Assembly: GCA_937965785.1 (NCBI GenBank)
Contig: CALCKT010000043.1
Coordinates: forward strand, 102,410-166,409
Direction: 5' to 3'
Source: an uncultured Propionibacteriaceae bacterium
GTDB taxonomy: Bacteria; Actinomycetota; Actinomycetes; Propionibacteriales; Propionibacteriaceae
DNA: 64,000 nt
The notes below the pieces were generated by a model that made no database searches, was not told the origin of the DNA, and worked only from the letters and a program-made list of their open reading frames with translations. Positions 1 to 7,468 of this stretch are shown piece by piece; the first letter of the stretch is position 1, and every line of letters starts with the position of its first letter. A program made the translations under genes and the position numbers.

Positions 1-247
1 GCCGGGCTGCGAGGAACGAGCAGCCCGTGTCGAAACCATGGTGAGAGTGTCCAAGGACTTGTGGTCGGGTCTGCTTCTCGGTTACCGGTGGTTTCGACTC
101 AGCCGTTCGCTTCGCTCACGTGCTGGCTCAACCAGCTTCCGGGAGTTCATCGCGGCCGGGCTCAACCAGCTTCCGGGAGTTCATCGCGACCCGGCTGGGC
201 CGGCTTTGTTTTTCGCGAAGCTGGTTGAGCTGCGTCGTGACCGGTTC
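1..247. repeat. REP-like repeat cluster downstream of ung
   Basis: No gene is supported here. Bases 1-39 are the right half of a forward REP-like unit ending GTGTCGAAACCA. Bases 89-139 are a complete unit in reverse orientation, starting TGGTTTCGACTC and ending CAACCAGCTTC. The string CTCAACCAGCTTCCGGGAG occurs at about 126 and again at 161, a 35-bp tandem step. A short forward fragment, GAAGCTGGTTGAGC, lies near 218. Bases 161-203 are the left arm of a 43-bp inverted repeat whose partner is at 961-1003 on the other side of ung. Confidence 0.85.
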
Positions 248-928
248 TCAGGTGTTGTTGAGGTCCCAGTTGACGGGGTCGGCGCCCTGCGACACGAGGG
301 CCTCGTTCGCGCGGCTGAACGGTTTCGACCCGAAGAACCCGTTGCGCGCCGACAGTGGCGACGGGTGGGCGCTGGCGATGACGGGGGTCTGGCCCAGCAG
401 GGAACGGGTGGACTGTGCGTCGCGGCCCCACAGGATCGCCACCAGCGGGCCGCCACGCTCCGCGAGGGCGGTGATGGCGGCGGTGGTGACGGCCTCCCAG
501 CCCTTGCCGCGGTGCGATCCCGCCTTTCCGGGGGAGACGGTCAGCACCCGGTTCAGCAGCAGGACACCCTGCTCGAACCAGGCGCTCAGGTCGCCGTGCG
601 GGGCGGGCGGGACGCCGAGGTCGTCGTTGAGTTCCTGGTAGATGTTCTGCAGGCTACGGGGGATGGGGCGCACATCGGGGGCGACGGAGAACGACAGACC
701 AACCGCGTGCCCCGGGGTCGGGTACGGATCCTGCCCGACGATCAGCACCCGCACATCGGCCAGCGGCCTGCTGAAAGCGCGCAACACGTTGTCGCCGGCT
801 GGTAGGTAGCTGCGTCCCTCCGCGAGCTCCTGGCGGAGGAAATCTCCCATGGCGTGGATCTGGTCCTCGACATCGGCCAGGGCCTCGGCCCAGTCGGGGG
901 CGATGAGTTCTTTCAGGGGGCGTGCCAT
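248..928 (-). CDS. ung: Uracil-DNA glycosylase, family 1
   Basis: Removes uracil from DNA to start base-excision repair. The 226-residue length is normal for family-1 UDG. The catalytic water-activating loop GQDPYP is visible with Asp67, followed by the uracil-binding stretch HAVGLSFSV, and the DNA-intercalating loop HPSPLSA begins at His188. The ATG start at 928 gives the usual N-terminus, with the conserved LRQELAEG segment near residue 31 and YLPAGDNVLRAF after it. The gene stands alone: REP-like repeats lie on both sides and it reads away from the hemolysin III gene. A 43-bp inverted repeat brackets it (161-203 and 961-1003). Function assignment is secure; regulation is not visible. Confidence 0.97.
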   Translation of the reverse strand: MARPLKELIAPDWAEALADVEDQIHAMGDFLRQELAEGRSYLPAGDNVLRAFSRPLADVRVLIVGQDPYPTPGHAVGLSFSVAPDVRPIPRSLQNIYQELNDDLGVPPAPHGDLSAWFEQGVLLLNRVLTVSPGKAGSHRGKGWEAVTTAAITALAERGGPLVAILWGRDAQSTRSLLGQTPVIASAHPSPLSARNGFFGSKPFSRANEALVSQGADPVNWDLNNT

Positions 929-1360
929 GGCGTCACTCTAGCGAGACCCACCCTCTGAAACCGGCCCAGCCGGGTCGCGGTGAACTCCCGGAAGCTGGTT
1001 GAGCCGGGTTGCGACGAAGGAGCGACCCGTGTCGAAACCACCCCTCTTCCCGCCCTCCGTCCCGTGCACGAATCGCAGAGGTTCGACGGTTCAACGTCGC
1101 CACACGACGTTGAACTGTTTTTCTTCTGCGATTCCTGTACAAGGGGGAAGGGGGTCAGGGGGCGGCGACGAGGGTGTGGGACTTCTTGAAACTGGTTGAG
1201 CCGGGGCGCGACGAAGGAGCGGCCCGAGTCGAAACCATCCGGAACCTGAACAGCAGGCCCGGCCACAAGTCCCCGGACATGCGCGAGGCGGCTCCGACAC
1301 GACCCGCTCACGGACCGGACCAGTCGGCTCCGAGACTTGGTTTCCGGGGTCTCCAGGGGT
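929..1360. repeat. Intergenic region with two REP-like units and a nested hairpin
   Basis: The stretch between ung and the hemolysin III gene carries no supported gene. It holds one forward REP-like unit at 991-1040 and another at 1188-1237, both running from GAA(G/A)CTGGTTGAGCC to GTCGAAACCA. Between them is a nested inverted-repeat element (1070-1134, listed separately). The right arm of the 43-bp repeat that flanks ung is 961-1003. Confidence 0.85.
1070..1134 (+). other. Nested inverted-repeat hairpin followed by a T-run
   Basis: The outer arms GAATCGCAGA (1070-1079) and TCTGCGATTC (1125-1134) are perfect complements. Inside them, GTTCAACGTCG (1089-1099) and CGACGTTGAAC (1105-1115) form a perfect 11-bp stem with a 5-nt loop. 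The inner stem is followed directly by TGTTTTT, so on the + strand it looks like an intrinsic terminator. No + strand gene lies upstream of it, only repeats, so it could end a small RNA or be a small mobile palindrome. Confidence 0.6.
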
Positions 1361-1395
1361 AACCTACGGAAGCGTAAGTTACGGAAGCGTAGGTT
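1361..1395. promoter_or_regulatory. Double dyad operator in front of the hemolysin III gene
   Basis: Two identical 12-bp copies of TACGGAAGCGTA lie at 1365-1376 and 1380-1391, 15 bp apart. Each is itself a dyad (TACG/CGTA). The whole 35-bp element is also bounded by inverted AACCTACG and CGTAGGTT. It ends five bases before the ATG at 1400. This looks like a binding site for a dimeric, probably TetR-type, repressor that would cover the promoter or start of the downstream gene. The regulator is not identified. Confidence 0.7.
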
Positions 1396-1399
1396 TGTG

Positions 1400-2089
1400 A
1401 TGATTGCTGTGACCGACAAACCCGAAGAAGACATTGCCGCCGTGACCGACGGCGGGGAACGACCCCGCAAACCCCTCATGCGGGGCTGGCTGCACCTGGG
1501 GTTTGCGCCCGCACTGCTGATCACCGGACTGGTGCTGACGGCCCTGGCCCCGACCCTTCCCGGGCGCATCGGCTGCGCCGTGTGGACCCTGAGCGGGGTG
1601 CAGCTGTTCGGTATCTCGGCCGCCTACCACCGCGGGAACTGGAACGAGCCGACGAAGGCGCTGTTCCGTCGTCTCGACCACTCCAACATCTTCGTCTTCA
1701 TCGCAGGCACCTACACCCCACTGACCCTCACCCTCCTCGACGGGGGATCCCGGTGGGTGCTGCTGGGCCTGATCTGGGGGATCGCGGCCTTCGGGATCGT
1801 CTTCAGGATCTGCTGGTTGGGTGCGCCGCGCTGGCTGTACACGCTGCTCTATGTCGCCATGGGGTGGGCGGCCCTCGGCTGGCTGGGTGAGTTCTGGACC
1901 GCGGGAGGTCCAACGGTGGTGCTGCTGATGCTTGCCGGCGGCCTGGTCTACTCACTCGGGGCGCTGGCCTACGGCACCCGTCGCCCGCGCCTCAACCCCC
2001 GCCTCTTCGGATTCCACGAGGTCTTCCACGCCTGCACCATCGCGGCCGCCATCTGTCACGGGGTCGCAATCGGACTGGCGGTGCTCTGA
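1400..2089 (+). CDS. TrhA/hemolysin III family (PAQR-like) membrane protein
   Basis: A 229-residue multi-pass membrane protein of the hemolysin III (YqfA/TrhA, PAQR superfamily) family. Family marks are visible: SAAYHRGNW after the second helix, the FRRLDHSNIFVFIAGTYTP segment, and a C-terminal FHEVFHACT ... CHGVAIGL helix. These His and Asp residues are those proposed to bind metal in PAQR proteins. About seven hydrophobic segments can be counted. I start it at the ATG at 1400 because the upstream in-frame codons run through the dyad operator. The biochemical role in bacteria is uncertain (membrane-lipid homeostasis has been proposed), so the old name hemolysin should not be taken literally. 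Confidence 0.9.
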   Translation: MIAVTDKPEEDIAAVTDGGERPRKPLMRGWLHLGFAPALLITGLVLTALAPTLPGRIGCAVWTLSGVQLFGISAAYHRGNWNEPTKALFRRLDHSNIFVFIAGTYTPLTLTLLDGGSRWVLLGLIWGIAAFGIVFRICWLGAPRWLYTLLYVAMGWAALGWLGEFWTAGGPTVVLLMLAGGLVYSLGALAYGTRRPRLNPRLFGFHEVFHACTIAAAICHGVAIGLAVL

Positions 2090-2264
2090 ACCGGGACGAA
2101 AGGGGCCACATTTCCGGTAAGGACACGAACGGTGCGCAAACCCGGGAACATCGCGGGGGCTGATCCAGATGCCGCCGGTCGTGAGGAGCCCGGCAGGAAT
2201 CTTCGCGGTACGGCCCGGATCCTTTCCCCGGGTGTTTTCTGACCGCCCGGGCGAGGAGGGCGGG

Positions 2265-4277
2265 TCAGGCCCGATGCCAGAGGGGGGTTTTCAGCTCGGT
2301 GTAGTCGGTCACCGGGTCGAAGCAGCGTTCCCCGCGGCACACGTACACGGCCCGTTCCCCGCGGCCCTCAAGCCACGAACCGAAACCCTCCGCACCCGCC
2401 GGGGCGGTCAGGATCACCGACCCCGCCGGTGCCAGCCGCCAGGCCGCGCGGGCCAGCTCGTCGAACGGATCATCGGAGGCGACGACGACCATTGCGGGTT
2501 TCAGGCCGCGGCGGGCCTCCTCGGCGATCATCAGGTCCTCCAGGGCGGAGCCCGCGAACCGTGGATTCTCCGCCACGGTCGCCCAGGTGGTGGTGGCCGC
2601 CTCGTCGGCCCGCTTCAGCAGGTCGGGGCGCTCCGTCAGCAACCCTACCCGTCGCAGCGCCCGCACCAGGGCGCTCGTCCCGGACGGGGTGACGTTGTCG
2701 GTCAGGGAACGCGGGCGCACGAACAACTCGCCCGCCGCAGCGTCGAAGAACCCGCCGTCGTCGGCTCCGAAGAGCTCCACCGCCCGGTCGCAGAGGACCT
2801 CGGCGTGACGCAACCAGGTGGCGTTCCCCGTCGCCCCGGCAAGCGTGGCGAGGGCATCGGCCAGGGTGCCGTGGTCCTCGGCGGTCGCGGGTGAATCGTC
2901 GACCTGCCCCGCCCGCGATGAGTGCCGCAGTTCGCCGTCCACCAGATGCGTGTCCACCAGGTAGCGGGCCGCATCCAGGGCCAGTTCCAGCCAGTGCGGC
3001 TCGTTCCAGATCAGGGCGCCCGTGACCAACGACGAGATCGCCAGGGCGTTCCACGAGGTCACGATCAGGCGGTCCTTGGCGGGCGGGAACCGGCGCCCCC
3101 GCTCGGCCAGGAGCTTCCCGGAGACCTCCGCCAGCTTGTCGAAATCGGGGCGGCCGCGCAGCTGCAGCGTCGAGAGACCCTCCCCGAACGTGCCGCCTGC
3201 GGTGACGTGGAAAACCTGGGTGGCCCAGTCGCCGTCCTCCTCACCCAGAGCGTCGATGATCAGCTCCGGCGACCACAGGTAGTGGATGCCCTCGAAGACT
3301 GCGCCACGGATGTCGCAGGAATCGGCATCCAGACCCGCCATGAAGGCGCAGTTCTCGTCGCGCAGCTCCTGCTCCAGGAAACCGGCGATGCCGTAGGCGG
3401 TGCGTTCCAGCAACGCCCGAAGCCCCTCGTCGTGGTCGGCGGTGCGCCGCCAGCCGCGGATGTAGGTGCCAAGCAGCAGGGCGTTGTCGTCGAGCATCTT
3501 CTCGAAGTGCGGCACCACCCAACCCGGATCGACGGCGTAGCGGTGGAAACCCCCGCCGATCTGGTCGCAGATGCCGCCGCGCGCCATCGTCTCCAGGCTG
3601 CGCTGCGCCAGCTCCAGGCTGCGGGCGTCGCCGCGCACCAGCAGCGCATCCAGAACGGTCGCGGACGGGAACTTCGGGGCGGTGCCGAAACCGGCGTGGA
3701 TCAGGTCGAAGTCGGCGGCGATCGTCGCGACGGCGGCGTGCACCTCGGGGGCGTCGTCGGTCAGGGGCGCCGTGGCGAGGGCAGCCAGATGCCCGGCCAC
3801 CATGTCCGCGCCCGCGACCAGGGTCTGCCGGTCGGTTTCCCAGGTCTCGGCCAAGGCCTGGAGCACCTGCGTGAACGACGGGCGTCCCGGTTGCGGTTCG
3901 GGCGGGAAGTAGGTGCCCGTGAAGAACGGGCGACCCTCCGGGGTGAGGAAAGCAGTCAGGGGCCAGCCGCCGGCGCCCTCATTCATCAGCTGCGTGGCCG
4001 TCATGAAAACCTGGTCCAGGACGGGATGCTGCTCGCGATCCACCTTGACCGGCACGAAATGGGCGTTGATGAACTCCGCCACCTCCGGGTTCTCGAACGA
4101 TTCGCTCCCCATCACATGGCACCAGTGGCACGACGCGTAGCCGATGCTGAGCAGGATCGGCCTGTCCGTCTCCACGGCGTGCGCCAACGCCTCGGGGCCC
4201 CAGGGCCACCAGTCCACCGGATGGTGGGCGTATTGGAGGAGGTGGTCGCTGGAGGAATCTGCGAGTCGGTTCGCCAT
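2265..4277 (-). CDS. YyaL/spermatogenesis-associated-20-like thioredoxin-domain protein (DUF255)
   Basis: A 670-residue protein. It begins with a DUF255 thioredoxin-like domain: HPVDWWPWG near residue 19, Cys50-His-Trp-Cys53 in GYASCHWCHVMG, and GGWPLTAFLTPEGRPF further on. A long (alpha/alpha)-barrel-like region of glycosidase type follows, with GICDQIGGGFHRYAVD and PHFEKMLDDNALLL, as in all family members. The start at 4277 matches the family N-terminus (NRLADSSSDHLLQYAHHPV). In-frame codons upstream of it are only REP-like repeats and should not be counted as protein. Catalytic activity in this family is not well established; an N-acylglucosamine-epimerase-like fold is often noted. No operon partner is visible. 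Confidence 0.93.
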   Translation of the reverse strand: MANRLADSSSDHLLQYAHHPVDWWPWGPEALAHAVETDRPILLSIGYASCHWCHVMGSESFENPEVAEFINAHFVPVKVDREQHPVLDQVFMTATQLMNEGAGGWPLTAFLTPEGRPFFTGTYFPPEPQPGRPSFTQVLQALAETWETDRQTLVAGADMVAGHLAALATAPLTDDAPEVHAAVATIAADFDLIHAGFGTAPKFPSATVLDALLVRGDARSLELAQRSLETMARGGICDQIGGGFHRYAVDPGWVVPHFEKMLDDNALLLGTYIRGWRRTADHDEGLRALLERTAYGIAGFLEQELRDENCAFMAGLDADSCDIRGAVFEGIHYLWSPELIIDALGEEDGDWATQVFHVTAGGTFGEGLSTLQLRGRPDFDKLAEVSGKLLAERGRRFPPAKDRLIVTSWNALAISSLVTGALIWNEPHWLELALDAARYLVDTHLVDGELRHSSRAGQVDDSPATAEDHGTLADALATLAGATGNATWLRHAEVLCDRAVELFGADDGGFFDAAAGELFVRPRSLTDNVTPSGTSALVRALRRVGLLTERPDLLKRADEAATTTWATVAENPRFAGSALEDLMIAEEARRGLKPAMVVVASDDPFDELARAAWRLAPAGSVILTAPAGAEGFGSWLEGRGERAVYVCRGERCFDPVTDYTELKTPLWHRA

Positions 4278-4614
4278 GAGGGTCAAGCTTAGGGCTTCCG
4301 CGAAATCCGGGACCATCCTCTCCCAAGCCGGTCGAGCCGGGTCGTCCTCCCTGAAGCTGGTTGAGTCGGGCTGCGATGAAGGAGTGGTTCGTGTCGGGGT
4401 GGTCCTCCCTGAAGCTGGTTGGGCCGGGCTGTGACGAAGGAGTGGTTCGTGTCGGGGTGGTCCTTCCTGAAGCTGGTTGGGCCGGGCTGTGACGAAGGAG
4501 CGGCCCGTGTCGGGATCGTCCTTCCTGAAGCTGGTTGGGCCGGGCTGCGACGAAGGAGCGGCCCGTGTCGAAACCATGCCGTGGAAGACTTGAACACGCT
4601 GTCACACTGGAGGC
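4278..4614. repeat. Four-copy 58-bp tandem array of the REP-like unit
   Basis: Units start at 4353, 4411, 4469 and 4527, exactly 58 bp apart. Each begins GAAGCTGGTTG(A/G)G(C/T)CGGGCTG and continues GAAGGAG ... TCGTGTCGG or CCCGTGTCGG. Only the last copy ends in the canonical GTGTCGAAACCA. The array fills the gap between the divergent yyaL-like and rhomboid genes and is open in several frames, which gives false N-terminal extensions of the yyaL-like gene. Bases 4278-4352 and 4577-4614 must hold the two promoters. Confidence 0.9.
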
Positions 4615-5232
4615 ATGAGCAACCAGGCCTTTGCTGAGCGTCGTTCTTTGGAAGGGGTCAAACCCGGAATCGTGGTCGTCGGTGGTCTGCTCGCGCTCAT
4701 GTGGGTGCTGGAGATCATCGACAGCGCGTCCTTCAACGCCCTGGACCAGTTCGGCATCATCGCCCGGAGCTTCGGATCGCTGCCCCACATCCTCACGGCC
4801 CCGTGGCTCCACTTCGGTTTTCCGCACCTGATCAGCAACTCGGTGCCGTTCCTGATCCTCGGTCTGCTCACCTGGCTGGCGGGTCCGGGGCGCTGGCTGG
4901 CGGTGACCCTCATCACCGTCGTCACCTCCGGACTGACCGTCTGGCTCATCGCGCCCTCCAACACCATCACCCTGGGCGCCTCCGGCCTGGTGTTCGGATA
5001 CCTCGCCTACCTGCTGGTGCGAGGTTTCTTCACCCGCAACATCTGGGAGATAGCGCTGTCGGTGGCCGTGTTCTTCTTCTACGGCTCGATCCTGCTGGGC
5101 GTGCTTCCCGGAGCGTCGGGGGTCTCGTGGCAGGGACACCTCGGTGGGGCCATCGGTGGTTTCATCGCAGCGAAGTTCCTCCACGGCAACGACCCCGCCA
5201 CCCGGCGGGTGAAATCCGCGTCCCGGGTGTAA
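4615..5232 (+). CDS. Rhomboid-family intramembrane serine protease
   Basis: A 205-residue six-helix membrane protein. The rhomboid catalytic Ser is in GASGLVFG (Ser123) and the catalytic His is in SWQGHLGGAIGG (His175). The HLISNSVPFL segment near residue 71 carries the family His/Asn of the oxyanion region, and HILTAPWLHFGFPHL forms the L1-loop area. It should cleave transmembrane substrates within the cytoplasmic membrane; substrates cannot be told from sequence. The ATG at 4615 follows a short gap after the tandem REP array. Downstream is a 20-bp repeat cluster, not a gene, so it is probably monocistronic. Confidence 0.93.
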   Translation: MSNQAFAERRSLEGVKPGIVVVGGLLALMWVLEIIDSASFNALDQFGIIARSFGSLPHILTAPWLHFGFPHLISNSVPFLILGLLTWLAGPGRWLAVTLITVVTSGLTVWLIAPSNTITLGASGLVFGYLAYLLVRGFFTRNIWEIALSVAVFFFYGSILLGVLPGASGVSWQGHLGGAIGGFIAAKFLHGNDPATRRVKSASRV

Positions 5233-5268
5233 TACCAGGCATTCGCGCGTCCCTGACGCCGGCGCTGC

Positions 5269-5516
5269 GGTTTGCTGGCCTTGATCCTGTTTCGCTGGCC
5301 TTCCCATGGGTTTGCTGGACGTATTGAAGTTTGCTGGCTCTACAGCGCAGGCGAACACAAATACGTCCAGCAAACCGGGCGCAAGGCCAGCAAACCGGGC
5401 GCAAGGCCAGCAAACCGGGCGCAAGGCCAGCAAACCGGGCGCAAGGCCAGCAAACCTGGCACAAGGCCAGCAAACCTGGCACAAGGCCAGCAAACCCGTT
5501 ACAAGGCCAGCAAAAC
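5269..5516. repeat. Cluster of 20-bp repeats in opposed orientation with a 17-bp inverted repeat
   Basis: Seven full 20-bp units beginning CCAGCAAACC run head to tail from 5367 to 5506, with a partial eighth to 5516. Units 1-4 are CCAGCAAACCGGGCGCAAGG, 5-6 have CCTGGCACAAGG, and unit 7 has CCCGTTACAAGG. To the left, about four degenerate units run in the opposite orientation (TTTGCTGGC at about 5271, 5292, 5311 and 5330). At the junction, GGTTTGCTGGACGTATT (5309-5325) and AATACGTCCAGCAAACC (5360-5376) are perfect 17-bp inverted arms around a 34-nt loop. The 20-bp period is not a multiple of three, and all frames stay open by chance. It lies between the convergent rhomboid and mca genes. Confidence 0.9.
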
Positions 5517-5547
5517 CCGGGGAGCGGGTGGTTGGGCGGGGTGAGGG

Positions 5548-6459
5548 TCAGATGATGAACTCCGGTACCAGGGGGACCTCCCGCAGTCCGGTGAACAGGT
5601 CGTCCTCCGGGATCATGGTCGGCACCTTCGAGACCACCAGCTGGTAGTCCTCGGTCGGCCAGCCGGCCTGCTGGATCGCCAATGGCACCGCGAACCACGG
5701 CCCTTCGGGGTCGATCTGCGTGGCGTGCGCCCGCAATGCGTCGTCACGCACCCCGAAGTACTGGGCGCAGTTGACGAAAGTGGTGAGGCGGCCGTCCGAG
5801 AAGGGGTCGTCGTCGCGGGCCGGGATGGAATGGCTGGGGGAGAGACCCTGCTCGTGCATCAGCGCCTCCAGGGCCGCGAACCGGCGCCGGTGGAAGCTCA
5901 TGTGGTAATACAGCTTCGCCGCCTGCCACGCGGGGCCGTGCTCCGGCCACAGCGACGGATCCGCCGCCGCTTTGAACGCCTCGACGGTGATGCGGTGGCA
6001 CTGGACGTGATCGGGATGCGGGTAGCCGCCGCGTTCGTCGTAGGTGGTCACGACGTGCGGGCGGAAGTCGCGGATCACCTTGACCAGCCGTCCCGCGGCC
6101 ACTGCGACATCCTGCAGGGCGAAACAGCCCTCGGGCAGCGGCGGCGGGGGATCGCCCTCGGGTAGACCGGAATCGACGAAACCCAGCCACACCTGCTCGA
6201 TCCCCAGGATCTCGCGGGCGCGGGCCATCTCGGCTGCCCTGATGGCGGGCAGGTTCTCGAGGATCCCGGGATCGCCGGCCAGGGCCGGGTTGAGGATGTC
6301 GCCGCGTTCGCCGCCGGTACAGGTCGCGACCATGACCTCCACGCCTTCGGCCACGTACTTGGCGGTGGTTGCGGCGCCCTTGCTCGACTCGTCGTCGGGA
6401 TGGGCGTGCACGTGCAGCAGGCGCAATGGGCCCTTGGGGTGCGAGGTCATGGAAGACAT
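5548..6459 (-). CDS. mca: Mycothiol S-conjugate amidase
   Basis: A zinc amidase that cleaves mycothiol S-conjugates to release a mercapturic acid for export, the detoxification step of mycothiol metabolism. The LmbE/MshB fold shows the metal-binding HAHPDDESSKGAAT motif (His20, Asp23) and GYPHPDH (His148, Asp150, His151). The extended KGAAT ... TGGERGDILNP segment matches Mca better than the deacetylase MshB. At 303 residues it is close to the mycobacterial enzyme. The ATG at 6459 or the one three codons in (6450) could be the start. It is divergent from greA, an arrangement widely kept in Actinobacteria. Its presence implies that the organism makes mycothiol. Confidence 0.93.
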   Translation of the reverse strand: MSSMTSHPKGPLRLLHVHAHPDDESSKGAATTAKYVAEGVEVMVATCTGGERGDILNPALAGDPGILENLPAIRAAEMARAREILGIEQVWLGFVDSGLPEGDPPPPLPEGCFALQDVAVAAGRLVKVIRDFRPHVVTTYDERGGYPHPDHVQCHRITVEAFKAAADPSLWPEHGPAWQAAKLYYHMSFHRRRFAALEALMHEQGLSPSHSIPARDDDPFSDGRLTTFVNCAQYFGVRDDALRAHATQIDPEGPWFAVPLAIQQAGWPTEDYQLVVSKVPTMIPEDDLFTGLREVPLVPEFII

Positions 6460-6533
6460 TCTGGCGGGTCGTGGGCGAAGCAGCCGAATCCGGCTCGCCT
6501 TGGATTGAGAAGGGCCGGTGCTAGCATGTCGGG

Positions 6534-7031
6534 ATGTCCGAAACCAACGCCGAAACGGTGTGGCTCACCCAGGAGGCCCACGACAAGCTCGAGGCCGAAC
6601 TCACCCATCTCAAGACCGTGGGTCGCCCCGAGGTGACCGCCAGGATCGCCGCCGCCCGCGAGGAGGGCGACCTCTCCGAGAACGGCGGCTACCACGCCGC
6701 CCGCGAGGAGCAGGGGCAGATGGAGGGGCGCATCCGCCAGCTCGAGCACCTGCTGCGACGCGCCCAGGTGGGCGAGGCCCAGGGCGATCCCGACGAGGTC
6801 AGCCCCGGCCGCATCGTCACCGTCGCGTTCTTCGGCGACGATTCCGACACGGAGACCTTCCTGCTCGGGTCGCGGGAGATCCTCGGCACCGATTCCTCCG
6901 TGGATCAGGCCGTCTCCCCGCAGTCGCCGCTCGGTGCCGCGGTGCTTGGCCATCGCGTGGGCGACGAGGTCAGCTACACAGCACCGAGCGGGCGCACCAT
7001 CTCGGTGACCATCAGGAAGGTCACATCCTGA
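6534..7031 (+). CDS. greA: Transcription elongation factor GreA
   Basis: Rescues backtracked RNA polymerase by stimulating transcript cleavage. The 165-residue protein has the N-terminal coiled coil, with the functional acidic tip AREEGDLSENGGYHAAREEQ at about residues 41-60, and the C-terminal FKBP-like domain ending in the family SYTAPSGRTISVTI strand. The start ATG at 6534 sits 74 bp from the divergent mca start, so the two share a promoter region. Nothing unusual is seen. Confidence 0.97.
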   Translation: MSETNAETVWLTQEAHDKLEAELTHLKTVGRPEVTARIAAAREEGDLSENGGYHAAREEQGQMEGRIRQLEHLLRRAQVGEAQGDPDEVSPGRIVTVAFFGDDSDTETFLLGSREILGTDSSVDQAVSPQSPLGAAVLGHRVGDEVSYTAPSGRTISVTIRKVTS

Positions 7032-7036
7032 CGTAA

Positions 7037-7468
7037 CTACTCCAGTCCCGCGATCAGCTGGGCCGCCACCTCGGCGCTGATCTCACCGGTCGCCACCCGT
7101 GCCAGGATCTGTTCCTGCGGGGTGGCGGCTTTCGTTTCCCCCTGCTCGGCGGGGCCGGGCTCGCCGGATTGTGGGGGAGTGGGCTGGGCGTCGGGATTCA
7201 TGCCCAGTTTCACCAGCAACGCGTCGAACCGGGCGCGTGCCGTCGGGTAGGAGACCTGGAGGTGTTTCTCCACCTCGCGCAGGTTCCCGCGGGAGGTCAG
7301 GAAGACGCGCAGCAGTTCGTGTTCGGCGGCGTCGAGACGGTCGTAGGGGGAGGACGCGAACTCGCCGGCCAGCTCGGAGCCGCAGTGCGTGCAGCCCTTC
7401 CGGATGATGATCAGGTCCTCGCCGCAGACAGGACAGTCGGCGGGGGCGCGGTACAGCTCGGAGGTCAT
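7037..7468 (-). CDS. DUF2089-family zinc-ribbon/HTH protein
   Basis: A 143-residue protein with an N-terminal zinc ribbon (CPVCGEDL and CTHCGSEL, two CxxC pairs near residues 12 and 29). A helix-turn-helix-like stretch follows (NLREVEKHLQVSYPTARARFDALL), then a low-complexity linker and a short C-terminal helix (ISAEVAAQLIAGLE). This is the DUF2089 layout, thought to be a transcriptional regulator. The ATG at 7468 overlaps the stop of the upstream gene by 4 bp (ATGA), so the two are translationally coupled. The pairing suggests that it regulates or works with the adhesin-like partner. It is convergent with greA, with only 5 bp between the stops. Confidence 0.85.
   Translation of the reverse strand: MTSELYRAPADCPVCGEDLIIIRKGCTHCGSELAGEFASSPYDRLDAAEHELLRVFLTSRGNLREVEKHLQVSYPTARARFDALLVKLGMNPDAQPTPPQSGEPGPAEQGETKAATPQEQILARVATGEISAEVAAQLIAGLE

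Noticed and set aside
2240..2269. Terminator hairpin between the hemolysin III and YyaL-type genes
   Set aside because: CTGACCGCCC/GGGCGGGTCAG has a bulge and no T-run on the right side, and it overlaps a stop codon. Too weak to list.
2922..4292. 456-codon plus-strand frame opposite the YyaL-type gene
   Set aside because: Antisense shadow; the minus strand has the CHWC motif and family-wide likeness.
5367..5506. CRISPR-like array
   Set aside because: Repeats of 20 bp follow each other without spacers and no cas genes are present.
5331..5647. Repeat proteins encoded in the 20-bp array (several frames)
   Set aside because: All three frames stay open because the repeat lacks stops. The period of 20 shifts the frame at each unit, there is no ribosome-binding site, and the frames contradict each other.
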